A stretch of 64,000 bases of DNA from Arthrobacter sp. MYb227 (GTDB lineage Bacteria > Actinomycetota > Actinomycetes > Actinomycetales > Micrococcaceae), in NCBI RefSeq assembly GCF_002975435.1, contig NZ_PCPT01000003.1, forward strand, positions 434,001-498,000. The letters run 5' to 3'. A program made the translations under genes and the position numbers. Position 1 is the stretch's first letter. Each line of letters begins with the position of its first letter. Below are positions 8,363-17,014 of this stretch, piece by piece. Below the pieces are notes generated by a model that searched no databases, was not told the origin of the DNA, and saw only the letters and a list, made by a program, of their open reading frames with translations.

Positions 8363-8807
8363 CTATAGTGACGCTCGGGTCATTGCCACAACTCGCGGCA
8401 TCAAAAGACGTCTCCAGCACTGTCTCCGAGTGGAGCTCGCGGCAATCAAAGAATCAAATTACTCCCGCTCACGTGCCTCTGTGAGTATTAGATTAGTTAC
8501 GTGATTCCAACTCTGAAAACCGTAAATCACCATGTCAGCATTTCTTTTTCAGAATTTTCCATGCCTTCTAAGGACCCAAAAAGGTTCCATGGGCACTCCA
8601 CCTCGATAGCGTACAGATTTGCAAACCCGCGCAGAAGAACCCTGCACTGTTCACTGTGATGCGTGTTAAGAAGTATTCACAGCCTCAATTTCACAAGCAA
8701 TCTCATCCGCTAGAGCGCCTAGACCAAGCATTCACAGTGATGCCCCTAGGCCAAGCCTCAAGCGAAGGATGCAACGCAACGCCACGAATTCTGAAGTATT
8801 GCGAAAA
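8363..8807. other. Intergenic region between bioY and the MFS gene
   Basis: About 445 bases without a convincing gene. The end next to bioY holds the minus-strand promoter (TATAGT within CACTATAGTG). The rest is AT-richer than the neighbouring genes and shows no recognisable RNA, repeat or gene remnant. Confidence 0.5.
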
Positions 8808-8847
8808 AAGCGCCTGATCCGAGATCAATCCCTCGGTTCAGGCGCTT
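8808..8847 (-). terminator. Rho-independent terminator of the MFS gene
   Basis: Sixteen-base arms 8808-8823 and 8832-8847 pair with a single mismatch around an 8-base loop; on the minus strand the stem is followed by a T run. It starts 15 bases after the MFS stop codon. Confidence 0.8.
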
Positions 8848-8861
8848 CGAAACGCATCAGT

Positions 8862-10379
8862 TCACTTGCTGGCCCGCTTCGCGTCGCTTGATTCGATTAA
8901 CTCTCGCGTGTCAGAACTTTGCGGAACTCGAGTAATAAATAGCGAGATCACCAAGGTGATGGCCGCGAGGATCCCCGAAGCCAAGAATGCCGCACTCGCA
9001 CCATCGGCCAACGCCGCAGGCGCGGAGGCACCCCCAGCCATGGACTGTGCACCGACACTGCTATAGATCGCGATCATGACCGCTGTACCGGCAGCACCGG
9101 CCAGCTGCTGCAGGGTATTGAGAATTGCGGATCCATGCCCATAAAGATTCTGCGGCAGTGAGCCCAGCGCCGTTGTCAAAACAGGCGTAAATAATCCGGC
9201 CAACCCTACGGAAAAGACAATATGCACGGCGACGACCATCCATACGCTGGAATTCTCATCGACAGTTGAGAGCCAGAAGAGACTACCCATGACGAGGCTC
9301 ATGCCGGGGATGATCAGTGGTCGCGGACCGAACTTGTCGTAAATTCTTCCGGATACCGGAGAGAGCACCGCTTCAAGGATTCCTCCGGGCAATAAGGCCA
9401 AGCCCGTGACCAGCGCTGTGACCAAGAGAGAACCTTGCAGATACAAGGGCAACGTATTGAGCACCCCAAGCAGGGCCGCCATCAAGCCCATGAGGACGAG
9501 CAGCGAAAGCGTGAAATTTCGTACGGCTAGTGGGCGCAGGTCTAAGAGCGCTCGATCCTCGCGCCCACGCACCACTTGCCTCCACACGAAAAGCGCAAGT
9601 CCCACAACGCCCACGCCCAAGATGCCCAGCGTGATGAGTGCCGCCTTGCCCCCTTCGAATAGCGTTCCGATTGAGCTCAATCCATAAATCAGGGAGCCAA
9701 AGGCAAAGATCGAGAGAATCATCGAGAGAACATCAAATGGTGTTGGGCTATTTGTGCCAAAATTCGTGAGCCGCAGGGCACCAATGAGTGCGGCAATGGC
9801 CACCAGAGGAACCATGATCCAGAAGATTCCATGCCAGTTGGTGAAATTGAGTACTAGGCCGGCGACTGTCGGACCGAGCGCGGGACCAGCGGCCATCACC
9901 ACGGAGATCAGCCCCATGACCATTCCTCGCTTCGCGGCTGGCACGAGTGTCATCGTCGTGGTCATCAGTAGAGGCATCACAATCGCGGTACCGATGGCTT
10001 GAGCCACACGAGCCATGAGCAACACGGCAAAGGTGGGTGCCAACGCTGCCGTCACGGTGCCAACAAGAAAAGTTAGCGTGGCAAAAATGAATACGGAGCG
10101 CGTGGAGAATCGTTCAAGCATCCAGCCCGTGGCCGGTAGCACTACCGCCATGGTCAGCAAGAATCCGGTAAGTAGCCATTGGCCGGTTGTCGCCGAGATT
10201 GAAAAATCATTCATGATCGCTGGCAAGGCGACACCAACAGTTGTTTCATTCAGCATCATGACGAACGCGGTGATAACCAGCACCGCCAAAATACTTTTAA
10301 CCTGGCTCGGGATGGTGTCGTGGGTGGCTACTTCCGGGAAACTGGGCAGGGGCGTGCGCTCTGGAGAACGGTTAGACAT
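8862..10379 (-). CDS. DHA2-family MFS multidrug exporter
   Basis: A 505-residue proton-driven exporter of the 14-helix DHA2 (EmrB/QacA) type in the plasma membrane. The first helix carries VMMLNETTVGVALPAI, matching the family LD-x-T-x-VNVALP motif; TGQWLLTGFLLTMAVVLPATG forms the second helix; GRIYDKFGPRPLIIPG is the repeated loop motif; and GPALGPTVAGL is motif C of antiporters. The tail is charged. No regulator gene is adjacent, and the substrate cannot be predicted. It has its own terminator at 8808-8847. Confidence 0.9.
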   Translation of the reverse strand: MSNRSPERTPLPSFPEVATHDTIPSQVKSILAVLVITAFVMMLNETTVGVALPAIMNDFSISATTGQWLLTGFLLTMAVVLPATGWMLERFSTRSVFIFATLTFLVGTVTAALAPTFAVLLMARVAQAIGTAIVMPLLMTTTMTLVPAAKRGMVMGLISVVMAAGPALGPTVAGLVLNFTNWHGIFWIMVPLVAIAALIGALRLTNFGTNSPTPFDVLSMILSIFAFGSLIYGLSSIGTLFEGGKAALITLGILGVGVVGLALFVWRQVVRGREDRALLDLRPLAVRNFTLSLLVLMGLMAALLGVLNTLPLYLQGSLLVTALVTGLALLPGGILEAVLSPVSGRIYDKFGPRPLIIPGMSLVMGSLFWLSTVDENSSVWMVVAVHIVFSVGLAGLFTPVLTTALGSLPQNLYGHGSAILNTLQQLAGAAGTAVMIAIYSSVGAQSMAGGASAPAALADGASAAFLASGILAAITLVISLFITRVPQSSDTRELIESSDAKRASK

Positions 10380-10719
10380 GCGTGAAGGGGGATCCTTGAC
10401 TTGGAATGGCCCCTAGACCGGGGGAGGCGTTGCGATGCAAAATGCACATGCTTGATCCAGCGTACCGAAGTTGGTGCTGCGCACTGCAATTTAACCGTTT
10501 ACTGATCGGCTATCAAGATTCCAACAAGCCCCCGATCACCAAAAGCCAAGCGCGGCGACGGCCCCAAAACCTCGGCATCGACCCGCAACTACAACATGTC
10601 AAAGCCTTGAACCAGGTGCTTCCCACTTATATGGGCGCCAGATGGCATCACCCTGAAAAAGAAATTCTCGCACCCAGAGAGGCTACCGATTCGCAATTTG
10701 GCTTGTGAGGCGGGGAAAA
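10380..10719. other. Intergenic region between MFS and arsR genes
   Basis: About 340 bases. Short open frames are present on both strands but none has a family signature or a ribosome-binding site. It should hold the MFS promoter at its left end. Nothing else is recognised. Confidence 0.4.
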
Positions 10720-11097
10720 CTAGCCCTGCGATCCCAGCGTTGCGGCCAGCGCTCCCAATGCGCCGGGCACCAGGGAGTAGTAAGCCCACACTCCGCGCTT
10801 TTCTCGATTAAGCAGGCCCGCTTCCACCAAGATCTTTAGATGATGTGAAACCGTAGACTGACCCAATCCCAGCGGCTCGGGCAGGTCACAGACGCATGTC
10901 TCAGAATCCGCGTTGGAAGAAACTATGGAGATGATGCGCAGCCGATTTGGGTCGGCCAATGCCTTGAATCTGGCAGCTAGGTCAACAGCATTTTCGACGT
11001 TCAAGGCTGGCTCGCCTGATCCGGGTGCGCAGCAGGCGGTCGCCGCTTCGTCGACATCAGCCGGGCTGGCCATCGTCATTCTGGTGGGGTCGGACAT
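10720..11097 (-). CDS. arsR: Arsenic-responsive ArsR-family repressor
   Basis: A winged-helix repressor of 125 residues that is expected to leave the operator when As(III) binds. The DNA-recognition helix is in GQSTVSHHLKILVEAGLL. Candidate arsenic ligands are the CVCDLPE pair at the start of helix alpha-3 and an additional N-terminal Cys pair (ATACCAP). The ATG at 11097 (MSDPTRMTMA) is preferred over the TTG at 11142, which would begin inside the operator region. It is divergent from acr3, the classical arrangement for autoregulation of an ars cassette. Confidence 0.88.
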   Translation of the reverse strand: MSDPTRMTMASPADVDEAATACCAPGSGEPALNVENAVDLAARFKALADPNRLRIISIVSSNADSETCVCDLPEPLGLGQSTVSHHLKILVEAGLLNREKRGVWAYYSLVPGALGALAATLGSQG

Positions 11098-11129
11098 GTC
11101 TATTGCCACTCTTTCTCGCACTCCACAAT

Positions 11130-11200
11130 TGGAGATTGACAATCGTCGATATATGCAAGCATACTCGATACATCGATAGTCGTCGATATCTAATCTTTGG
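11130..11200. promoter_or_regulatory. arsR-acr3 divergent promoter/operator region
   Basis: Repeated TCGAT/ATCGA blocks (GTCGATAT at about 11144-11152 and again at 11182-11189, plus ATACATCGATAGTCGTCGATAT) give overlapping inverted repeats centred between the two genes. These are the probable ArsR sites covering both promoters. Confidence 0.5.
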
Positions 11201-11213
11201 AGCTTCCACCCCC

Positions 11214-12314
11214 GTGAAACCTACTTCAGCGCCCGCCGACACGGCTCATCTCACCGCCAAGCTATCCACACTTGATCGCTATTTGGCAGTGTGGATCTTA
11301 GCGGCCATGGCCTTGGGGCTTGTGCTGGGGCGAATGATTCCGGGTCTTGGCGCGGCATTGGACTCAATTCAGGTCGCCGGCATTTCCCTACCAATCGCAT
11401 TTGGCCTGCTGGTCATGATGTATCCGGTACTGGCCAAGGTCCGCTATAACGAGACCGGTCACGTACTGCGGGATAGGAAGCTCATGATCACCTCGCTGGT
11501 GATCAACTGGGTACTCGCTCCGGCCTTCATGTTCGTGCTGGCCTGGATATTTCTTGCTGACCTGCCCGAATACCGCACCGGCTTGATCATCGTGGGACTC
11601 GCCCGTTGTATTGCCATGGTCTTCATCTGGAACGATCTGGCTTGTGGTGACCGCGAAGCAACGGCGGTATTGGTTGCCATCAACTCGGTCTTCCAGGTCT
11701 TTGCCTTTGGCGCCCTAGGCTGGTTCTACTTGCAGGTACTGCCGGGCTGGCTCGGGCTTCCCACCACCAGTGCAGATTTCTCCATCTGGACCATCACTCT
11801 TTCAGTCTTAGTCTTCTTAGGTATCCCGCTGGTGGCCGGGTACCTCACTCGAACCATGGGCGAAAAGGCGAAGGGCCGCGAATGGTACGAGAACAAGTTC
11901 CTCCCCAAGATTGGTCCTTGGGCGCTGTACGGATTACTTTTCACTATCGTGCTGCTCTTCGCCTTGCAGGGTGACAACATCATCGCCAAGCCGTTGGATG
12001 TTGCACGCATCGCGTTACCTCTAGTGATCTACTTCTTGGTGACCTTCGGTGCCTCAATGCTCATCGGCCGCGCATTGGGCATGGGCTACGCCCGCACTAC
12101 TTCGCTGGCATTCACCGCGGCAAGCAACAACTTTGAACTTGCCATCGCCGTGGCCATCGCCACCTTCGGTGTCACTAGCGGCCAAGCCCTGGCCGGTGTC
12201 GTGGGGCCGCTGATCGAGGTGCCACTGTTGGTGGCCCTCGTCTATGTGGCGCTCTGGAGCCGTAAATTCTTCCCCAACACTTCCGCAAAGCTCTCACTAA
12301 AGGACGCAGCATGA
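11214..12314 (+). CDS. acr3: Arsenite efflux transporter Acr3
   Basis: Exports As(III) across the plasma membrane. The 366-residue protein has ten predicted membrane helices. The family motif ARCIAMVFIWNDLACGD around residues 120-136 contains the conserved Cys needed for arsenite transport, and FTAASNNFELAIAVAIATFG near the end is another signature. The GTG at 11214 is chosen because it follows GGAG at a proper distance and gives an N-terminus that leads directly to the first helix; the open frame itself extends upstream into the operator. The stop overlaps the arsC start (ATGA). Confidence 0.92.
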   Translation: MKPTSAPADTAHLTAKLSTLDRYLAVWILAAMALGLVLGRMIPGLGAALDSIQVAGISLPIAFGLLVMMYPVLAKVRYNETGHVLRDRKLMITSLVINWVLAPAFMFVLAWIFLADLPEYRTGLIIVGLARCIAMVFIWNDLACGDREATAVLVAINSVFQVFAFGALGWFYLQVLPGWLGLPTTSADFSIWTITLSVLVFLGIPLVAGYLTRTMGEKAKGREWYENKFLPKIGPWALYGLLFTIVLLFALQGDNIIAKPLDVARIALPLVIYFLVTFGASMLIGRALGMGYARTTSLAFTAASNNFELAIAVAIATFGVTSGQALAGVVGPLIEVPLLVALVYVALWSRKFFPNTSAKLSLKDAA

Positions 12315-12727
12315 GCAGCACACCCAAACCCTCAGTTCTCTTTGTCTGCGTGCACAACGCCGGGCGCTCACAAATGGCAGCTGCGCTGCTGACCAATCTC
12401 TCGGCCGGTCAGATTGAGGTTCGCTCCGCCGGTTCCGCCCCGGCGGACTCGGTAAACCCCGCAGCGGTTGCCGCAATGAAAGAAGTGGGCATTGACATGT
12501 CCGCCGAAGTCCCCAAGATCCTCACGACCGAGGCCGTCAAAGAATCCGACGTGGTCATCACCATGGGATGCGGGGATACCTGCCCCATCTTCCCCGGCAA
12601 ACGCTACGAAGACTGGAAGCTCGACGACCCAGCTGGCCAGGGACTCGAAGCCGTCCGTCCGATCCGCAATGAGATTCGCCTACGCGTAGAAGCCCTAATT
12701 TCCGAACTGCTGCCCGTCAGCAAATAA
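12311..12727 (+). CDS. arsC: LMW phosphatase-type arsenate reductase
   Basis: Reduces As(V) to As(III) so that Acr3 can export it. The 138-residue protein has the low-molecular-weight phosphatase loop CVHNAGRSQMAAALL near residue 13, the SAGSAPA segment, a second cysteine pair in MGCGDTCP, and the family's DDPAGQG acid region. The Cys pair resembles the redox relay of thioredoxin-linked enzymes, while mycothiol could also be the reductant because this organism encodes MshC. It overlaps acr3 by four bases. Confidence 0.9.
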   Translation: MSSTPKPSVLFVCVHNAGRSQMAAALLTNLSAGQIEVRSAGSAPADSVNPAAVAAMKEVGIDMSAEVPKILTTEAVKESDVVITMGCGDTCPIFPGKRYEDWKLDDPAGQGLEAVRPIRNEIRLRVEALISELLPVSK

Positions 12728-12758
12728 CTCCCCCCCAAACGTCTTGGAGTAAAACACT

Positions 12759-14375
12759 ATGAGCACGAATTATCCGGTAGTCATCATCGGCGCCGGACCC
12801 GTCGGCCTAGCCACAGGTGCCCATTTGGCCGAACGCAAGCAGGACTTTCGGATCCTTGAGGCAGGATCCAACGCCGGAGCCGCCATGAGCAGCTGGGGAC
12901 ACATCAAGTTGTTCTCTTCCTGGCAGTACAACATCGATGCCGCTGCCCGCCGCCTGCTCGAAACCACCACCGCAACCTACCCGGGAGACTGGGAAGCCCC
13001 GCGGGAAACCCGCTTGCCAACCGGGGCCGAGATGGTTTCCGAATACCTCGAACCATTGGCCAGCCACCCGGAGCTGGCCCCCAAGATCAGCTATGGTCAC
13101 CGCGTCACCCAGATCTCGCGTATCCAGCCAAATGGTCTGGGCGCTGATAAGACTCGTTCGGCCGATCGCGCCGAAGCACTCTTCCTGGTCCGCACCGAAA
13201 CCGCCACTGGCACCGAAGATATGCTGGCTCGCGCAGTCATCGATGCCTCCGGCACTTTCAGCACCCCCAACCCGGTGGGACGCTCAGGTATTGAAGCGAT
13301 CGGTGAATCCAAGGCACGTGCAGCCGGTTTCATCACTTCCCCGCTGCCTGACCCGCTGGGCGTGGACACCGAAGCATTTGCCGGGAAAACGATTCTCGTG
13401 CTGGGCGCAGGACACTCCGCTGCCAACACCCTGATCAGTCTGGGACGATTGCGCCGACAGCACCCGGAGACACAGATCTTCTGGGGCCTGCGCGGAGTTG
13501 CTAACCCGGTGCGTCTCTACGGTGGCGGGGCTGCCGATGAATTACCTGCTCGTGGACAATTGGGCACCAGCCTGCGTCGCTTGGTAGAGAATAACGACAT
13601 CACCTTGCTGGAAAACGTTGCCGTCACGTCCATGGATTCCCAGGATCGGTTGAACCTCAAGCTCGCTGATGGACGCAGCCTCGTGGTGGACTTCGTGGTC
13701 CCGGCTACAGGTTTCCGCCCCGGTTTAAGCATCCTCTCGGAGCTTCGTTTGGACATGGATCAGATCGTCGAAGCACCCAGCGCATTGGGCCCACTGATCG
13801 ACCCAGAATTCCACTCGTGTGGCACGGTAAGTGCCCACGGCGAACGCGAACTCTCGCACCCGGAACCTGGTTTCTACATTGTTGGCATGAAGAGCTACGG
13901 GCGCGCCCCAACGTTCCTCATGGCCACCGGTTATGAGCAGGTTCGCTCCATCGCCGCAGCATTGGCCGGAGACCGTGCGGCAGCAGATCGAGTCGAACTT
14001 CAGTTGCCGGAAACCGGAGTTTGTTCTACCGACCTGGCCGGATCATGCGATGCTCCAGCTGGGGACGCTGTTTCAAGTTGTGGCATTCCAGAAGTAACCT
14101 CAACCACCGAAGATTCCTGCTGCGGTACCCAGGTAGCCTCAGTGCAGGAAAGCTCCTCTTGTTCAACACCGCAGCCCGCGGTCGCACAGGCTGCATCATG
14201 CGGAACTCCAGAGGCAGAAGCGTCATCCTGCGGCACCCCGGAGCCCCCGGCGAGCGCGGAGCCCCCGGCGAGCGCGGAAAGCTCTTGCTGTGGCACACCA
14301 GAACCAGTGATGATTGGTTTTGCGACCGGGACATTGCACGGTCATCAGGAATTGGTCAACGAGGATGTTAAGTAG
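12759..14375 (+). CDS. ArsO-like FAD flavoprotein with Cys-rich C-terminal tail
   Basis: A 538-residue protein in the arsenic cassette. The first 420 residues form a two-dinucleotide-binding flavoprotein of the Trk/FMO-like kind: FAD motif GAGPVGLATG at 11-20 and a second Rossmann motif VLGAGHSAANTL near 220, plus ATGFRPG. The remaining tail (about 422-511) is not part of that fold: it has ten cysteines in CGTPE- and CCGTP-like repeats separated by Ala/Ser/Pro/Glu. Flavoproteins of this kind occur in actinobacterial ars operons and are sometimes called ArsO; their reaction is not settled. The tail could bind As(III) or pass it on. The gene follows arsC by 31 bases. Confidence 0.82.
   Translation: MSTNYPVVIIGAGPVGLATGAHLAERKQDFRILEAGSNAGAAMSSWGHIKLFSSWQYNIDAAARRLLETTTATYPGDWEAPRETRLPTGAEMVSEYLEPLASHPELAPKISYGHRVTQISRIQPNGLGADKTRSADRAEALFLVRTETATGTEDMLARAVIDASGTFSTPNPVGRSGIEAIGESKARAAGFITSPLPDPLGVDTEAFAGKTILVLGAGHSAANTLISLGRLRRQHPETQIFWGLRGVANPVRLYGGGAADELPARGQLGTSLRRLVENNDITLLENVAVTSMDSQDRLNLKLADGRSLVVDFVVPATGFRPGLSILSELRLDMDQIVEAPSALGPLIDPEFHSCGTVSAHGERELSHPEPGFYIVGMKSYGRAPTFLMATGYEQVRSIAAALAGDRAAADRVELQLPETGVCSTDLAGSCDAPAGDAVSSCGIPEVTSTTEDSCCGTQVASVQESSSCSTPQPAVAQAASCGTPEAEASSCGTPEPPASAEPPASAESSCCGTPEPVMIGFATGTLHGHQELVNEDVK
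14241..14276 (+). repeat. Tandem 18-bp duplication in the flavoprotein tail
   Basis: Two adjacent identical copies (14241-14258 and 14259-14276) of GAGCCCCCGGCGAGCGCG encode EPPASA twice. Exact identity points to recent slippage, showing that the Cys-rich tail is still changing in length. Confidence 0.9.
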
Positions 14376-14529
14376 CGAGGTCTAGTGTCCTAGCTTCTAG
14401 CGGAGCCAGCAGGTAGATAAGTCAAAGAAGTAACCGGTAAATGACGTTCATCGTGAATCGAGAGTGAACTGGCCATCCATCGCGCTAAGTAGCACTAGCT
14501 CTGAGCCATTGCCATGGTTCACTCTGGCG

Positions 14530-16500
14530 TTAGGCGCGATTGCTCGGGGTGGGCAATGGTTGGGCACTTTGTTGTGCTGCAACGTCCATCATGTTTCCCG
14601 CTGGTATGACCTTGGTACGTGCTGCACGTAACCCATTGAGGATCACGAGGACCTCGGCAAGTTCGTGGATCAGCACCACGGAGGCTAGGCCCAGTACACC
14701 GCTGATGGCCAGGGGAGGCAGAACTAAGATGATCAGCAGTGAGAGCACGATGTTTTGGTTCATGATCTTTTTGCCACGCCGAGCATGATCCATGGCTTGG
14801 GGAATTAGCCTTAGGTCATGGCCGGTGAACGCGATATCTGCTGCTTCTATGGCCGCATCGGATCCTGTAACACCCATGGCTATGCCGACTTCTGCCGCGG
14901 CTAGTGCCGGGGCATCATTAATTCCATCGCCAATCATGGCTGTGGGGGAGAGCCTGTTCAGTTCCCGGATGGCTGTTGCCTTATCTTCGGGTCGTAGCTC
15001 GGCGCGGGCGTCGGTGATACCGGCCTCGGCAGCCAGGGCATGTGCTGTTCTACGGTTATCTCCGGTGAGCATTGTGACTTCGGTACCGCGGGCGTTCAGC
15101 AACCCAATGACCTGTGGAACTTCTGCACGCAGTTCATCGCGTACACCTATGATCCCGATGATGCTTCCGGCTCGTTGCACCACTACCGTGCTCATCCCGA
15201 GGTTTTCAAGTCTTTCCACATCGAGTGCAAGATCTCCGGGCGGAAGGTGGCGTGGGCTTCCTACCGCAATATCTACTCCATCGAGTGTTCCGCGGATTCC
15301 GTGTCCGGCCTCTTCGATAATATTTTGTGCCACCACGGTGCTTGCTGATGCATTGGTGATGGCGCGTGCCAGCGGGTGGGTGCTGTGGTGCTCGAGAGCT
15401 GCTGCCCACCCGAGCACCTGCTCTTGTGAGAATCCCGGGGCCGTTTCAACTGCGCCAACCGTTGGTTGATTGCGGGTGAGGGTTCCGGTTTTATCTAGGG
15501 CGAGATGTCGGATGGTTCCGAAGCGTTCAAATGTTGCGCCACTTTTGATGATGACACCAAATTTGCTGGCGGCTCCGACGGCCGAGACGACGGTGATGGG
15601 TACGGCGATAGCCAGTGCGCAGGGGGAAGCGGCAACCAAGACGACCAGGGAACGGAAGATCCATGTTTCGGGATCACCGAGTAGTGAGCCGATTCCTGCA
15701 ACCAGGGCGGCAAGGATCAGCACTCCGGGTACTAGGGGTTTGGCAATACGGTCCGCTAGACGTGCACGTTCACCTTTTTCACTTTGGGCTTGCTGGACTA
15801 GGCTCACGATGGTTGTCAGTGAGTTGTCCGTGCCGGCCGCTGTTGCCTCGACTTCAAGCACACCAGAGCTGTTAATAGAGCCTGCCGATACGGTATCTCC
15901 CGGCTCCACCTCAACGGGGATTGATTCTCCGGTGATAGCCGAGGCATCAAGAACGCTTTGTCCACTGCGAACGATACCGTCGGTGGCAATGCGATCACCC
16001 GGCTTAATGAGCATCAGATGGCCAACATTCAGGCTGGCTGCCGGAATCGTGGTGGGTGTGCCCGCGATGATGACGTTCGCTGTTTCGGGCACTAATCGCA
16101 GCAAGGCGCGCAAGCCGCTACGTGCCTTGTCCATGGCTTTATCTTCTAACGCCTCGGCCACCGAGTAGAGGAATGCTAATGCGGCAGCTTCTTGCACATA
16201 CCCAAGTAACACGGCACCCACGGCGCTCATGGTCATCAAGAGCGCTATGCCTAGTTTGCCTTTGGCTAGCCGCCGTAGGGCTCCGGGAACAAAAGTTGCT
16301 GCCCCCGCGATGAGGCCTATCCAAAAGATAATCAGGGCTAGACCCTCGGCGCCCAACCCCTGAGAAATCAGACCGGTGAAGAATGCAAGCACCGAGGCAC
16401 CTGATAATAAGATGCCCGCATCACGCAACCAGAAAGTGGGTTCTTCTTGCTCGGCTGGTTCAGCGGTTGGTGCATCGTGCGAGCAGCACGCGTCGCTCAT
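14530..16500 (-). CDS. P1B-type heavy-metal ATPase (cadmium/zinc/cobalt-type exporter)
   Basis: A 656-residue metal efflux ATPase. The phosphorylation site is DKTGTLT, the phosphatase loop is TGES, the hinge is MIGDGINDAPALA, and the P1B-specific HP dipeptide is in HSTHPLARA. The metal-site motif in the membrane is SPC (VAASPCALAI) rather than CPC, and the last helices contain IHELAEVLVILNGLR; both point to the P1B-4-like group. There is no N-terminal HMA domain; instead the protein begins MSDACCSHD, a short Cys/His tail. It overlaps cmtR by four bases, so expression should follow Cd/Pb induction. The exact metal is not decided. Confidence 0.87.
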   Translation of the reverse strand: MSDACCSHDAPTAEPAEQEEPTFWLRDAGILLSGASVLAFFTGLISQGLGAEGLALIIFWIGLIAGAATFVPGALRRLAKGKLGIALLMTMSAVGAVLLGYVQEAAALAFLYSVAEALEDKAMDKARSGLRALLRLVPETANVIIAGTPTTIPAASLNVGHLMLIKPGDRIATDGIVRSGQSVLDASAITGESIPVEVEPGDTVSAGSINSSGVLEVEATAAGTDNSLTTIVSLVQQAQSEKGERARLADRIAKPLVPGVLILAALVAGIGSLLGDPETWIFRSLVVLVAASPCALAIAVPITVVSAVGAASKFGVIIKSGATFERFGTIRHLALDKTGTLTRNQPTVGAVETAPGFSQEQVLGWAAALEHHSTHPLARAITNASASTVVAQNIIEEAGHGIRGTLDGVDIAVGSPRHLPPGDLALDVERLENLGMSTVVVQRAGSIIGIIGVRDELRAEVPQVIGLLNARGTEVTMLTGDNRRTAHALAAEAGITDARAELRPEDKATAIRELNRLSPTAMIGDGINDAPALAAAEVGIAMGVTGSDAAIEAADIAFTGHDLRLIPQAMDHARRGKKIMNQNIVLSLLIILVLPPLAISGVLGLASVVLIHELAEVLVILNGLRAARTKVIPAGNMMDVAAQQSAQPLPTPSNRA

Positions 16501-16856
16501 GCCAGATCACCCGATGCACAACAACCTTCCACAGAGCATTGGACATCGAGACATTGGGCGTTCTCGTCGACTGCCAGGGTGACATCAATCAAGGCGTTGA
16601 GGGCTCGGCCCAGGTGTGGATCGGAGATCTCGTAGCGTGTTTTGCGTCCTTCAACTTCTGCAACAACAATTCCGCAATCTCGCAAGCAGGCAAGGTGGTT
16701 GGAGACGTTGGATCGACTCAGTTCAAGATCGCGGGAAAGCTCGGCGGGGTACGAGGGTCCTTCGAGCAGTGAGATAAGTATCCGTGAACGTGTGGCGTCG
16801 GCCATGGCCCGACCTAGCCTGTTCATCACGTCAAGTCGCGTTGCAATAGTCAGCAT
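16497..16856 (-). CDS. cmtR: CmtR-type Cd(II)/Pb(II)-sensing repressor
   Basis: ArsR/SmtB-family repressor of about 119 residues that closely follows Mycobacterium tuberculosis CmtR: LGRAMADATRSRIL, YPAELSRDL, SRSNVSNHLACLRDCG and RALNALIDVTLAVD. The known sensing cysteines are all present: the pair in ACLRDC and the downstream Cys in ENAQC. The C-terminus has four more cysteines (VQCSVEGCC), which may strengthen metal binding. The ATG at 16856 is chosen; an upstream GTG at 16871 would start inside the -10 element. It is the first gene of a two-gene unit with the ATPase. Confidence 0.92.
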   Translation of the reverse strand: MLTIATRLDVMNRLGRAMADATRSRILISLLEGPSYPAELSRDLELSRSNVSNHLACLRDCGIVVAEVEGRKTRYEISDPHLGRALNALIDVTLAVDENAQCLDVQCSVEGCCASGDLA

Positions 16857-16890
16857 GTAGTGACTATACACTGATCACTGACCTATCTTG
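16857..16890 (-). promoter_or_regulatory. cmtR promoter/operator, probably leaderless
   Basis: On the minus strand TATAGT lies six bases before the cmtR ATG, so transcription would begin at the start codon itself. The element is embedded in AGTGA...TCACT inverted repeats (16858-16878), a plausible CmtR site. Confidence 0.5.
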
Positions 16891-17014
16891 GGTGGATTGG
16901 AGACCACTTCAGGACTTACTAAGTCAATTTCGCCCAGCCCTGCATTGCTGGCTAGGGTGATAGAGAAGATCCGGGGGCAATGCCCCAAGATAGATATCCA
17001 GAAGTGGAGCATTA

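Noticed and set aside
11025-11213. Upstream extension of acr3 to the first in-frame codon
   Set aside because: It would run through the arsR operator and into arsR; the GTG at 11214 has a ribosome-binding site and family alignment.
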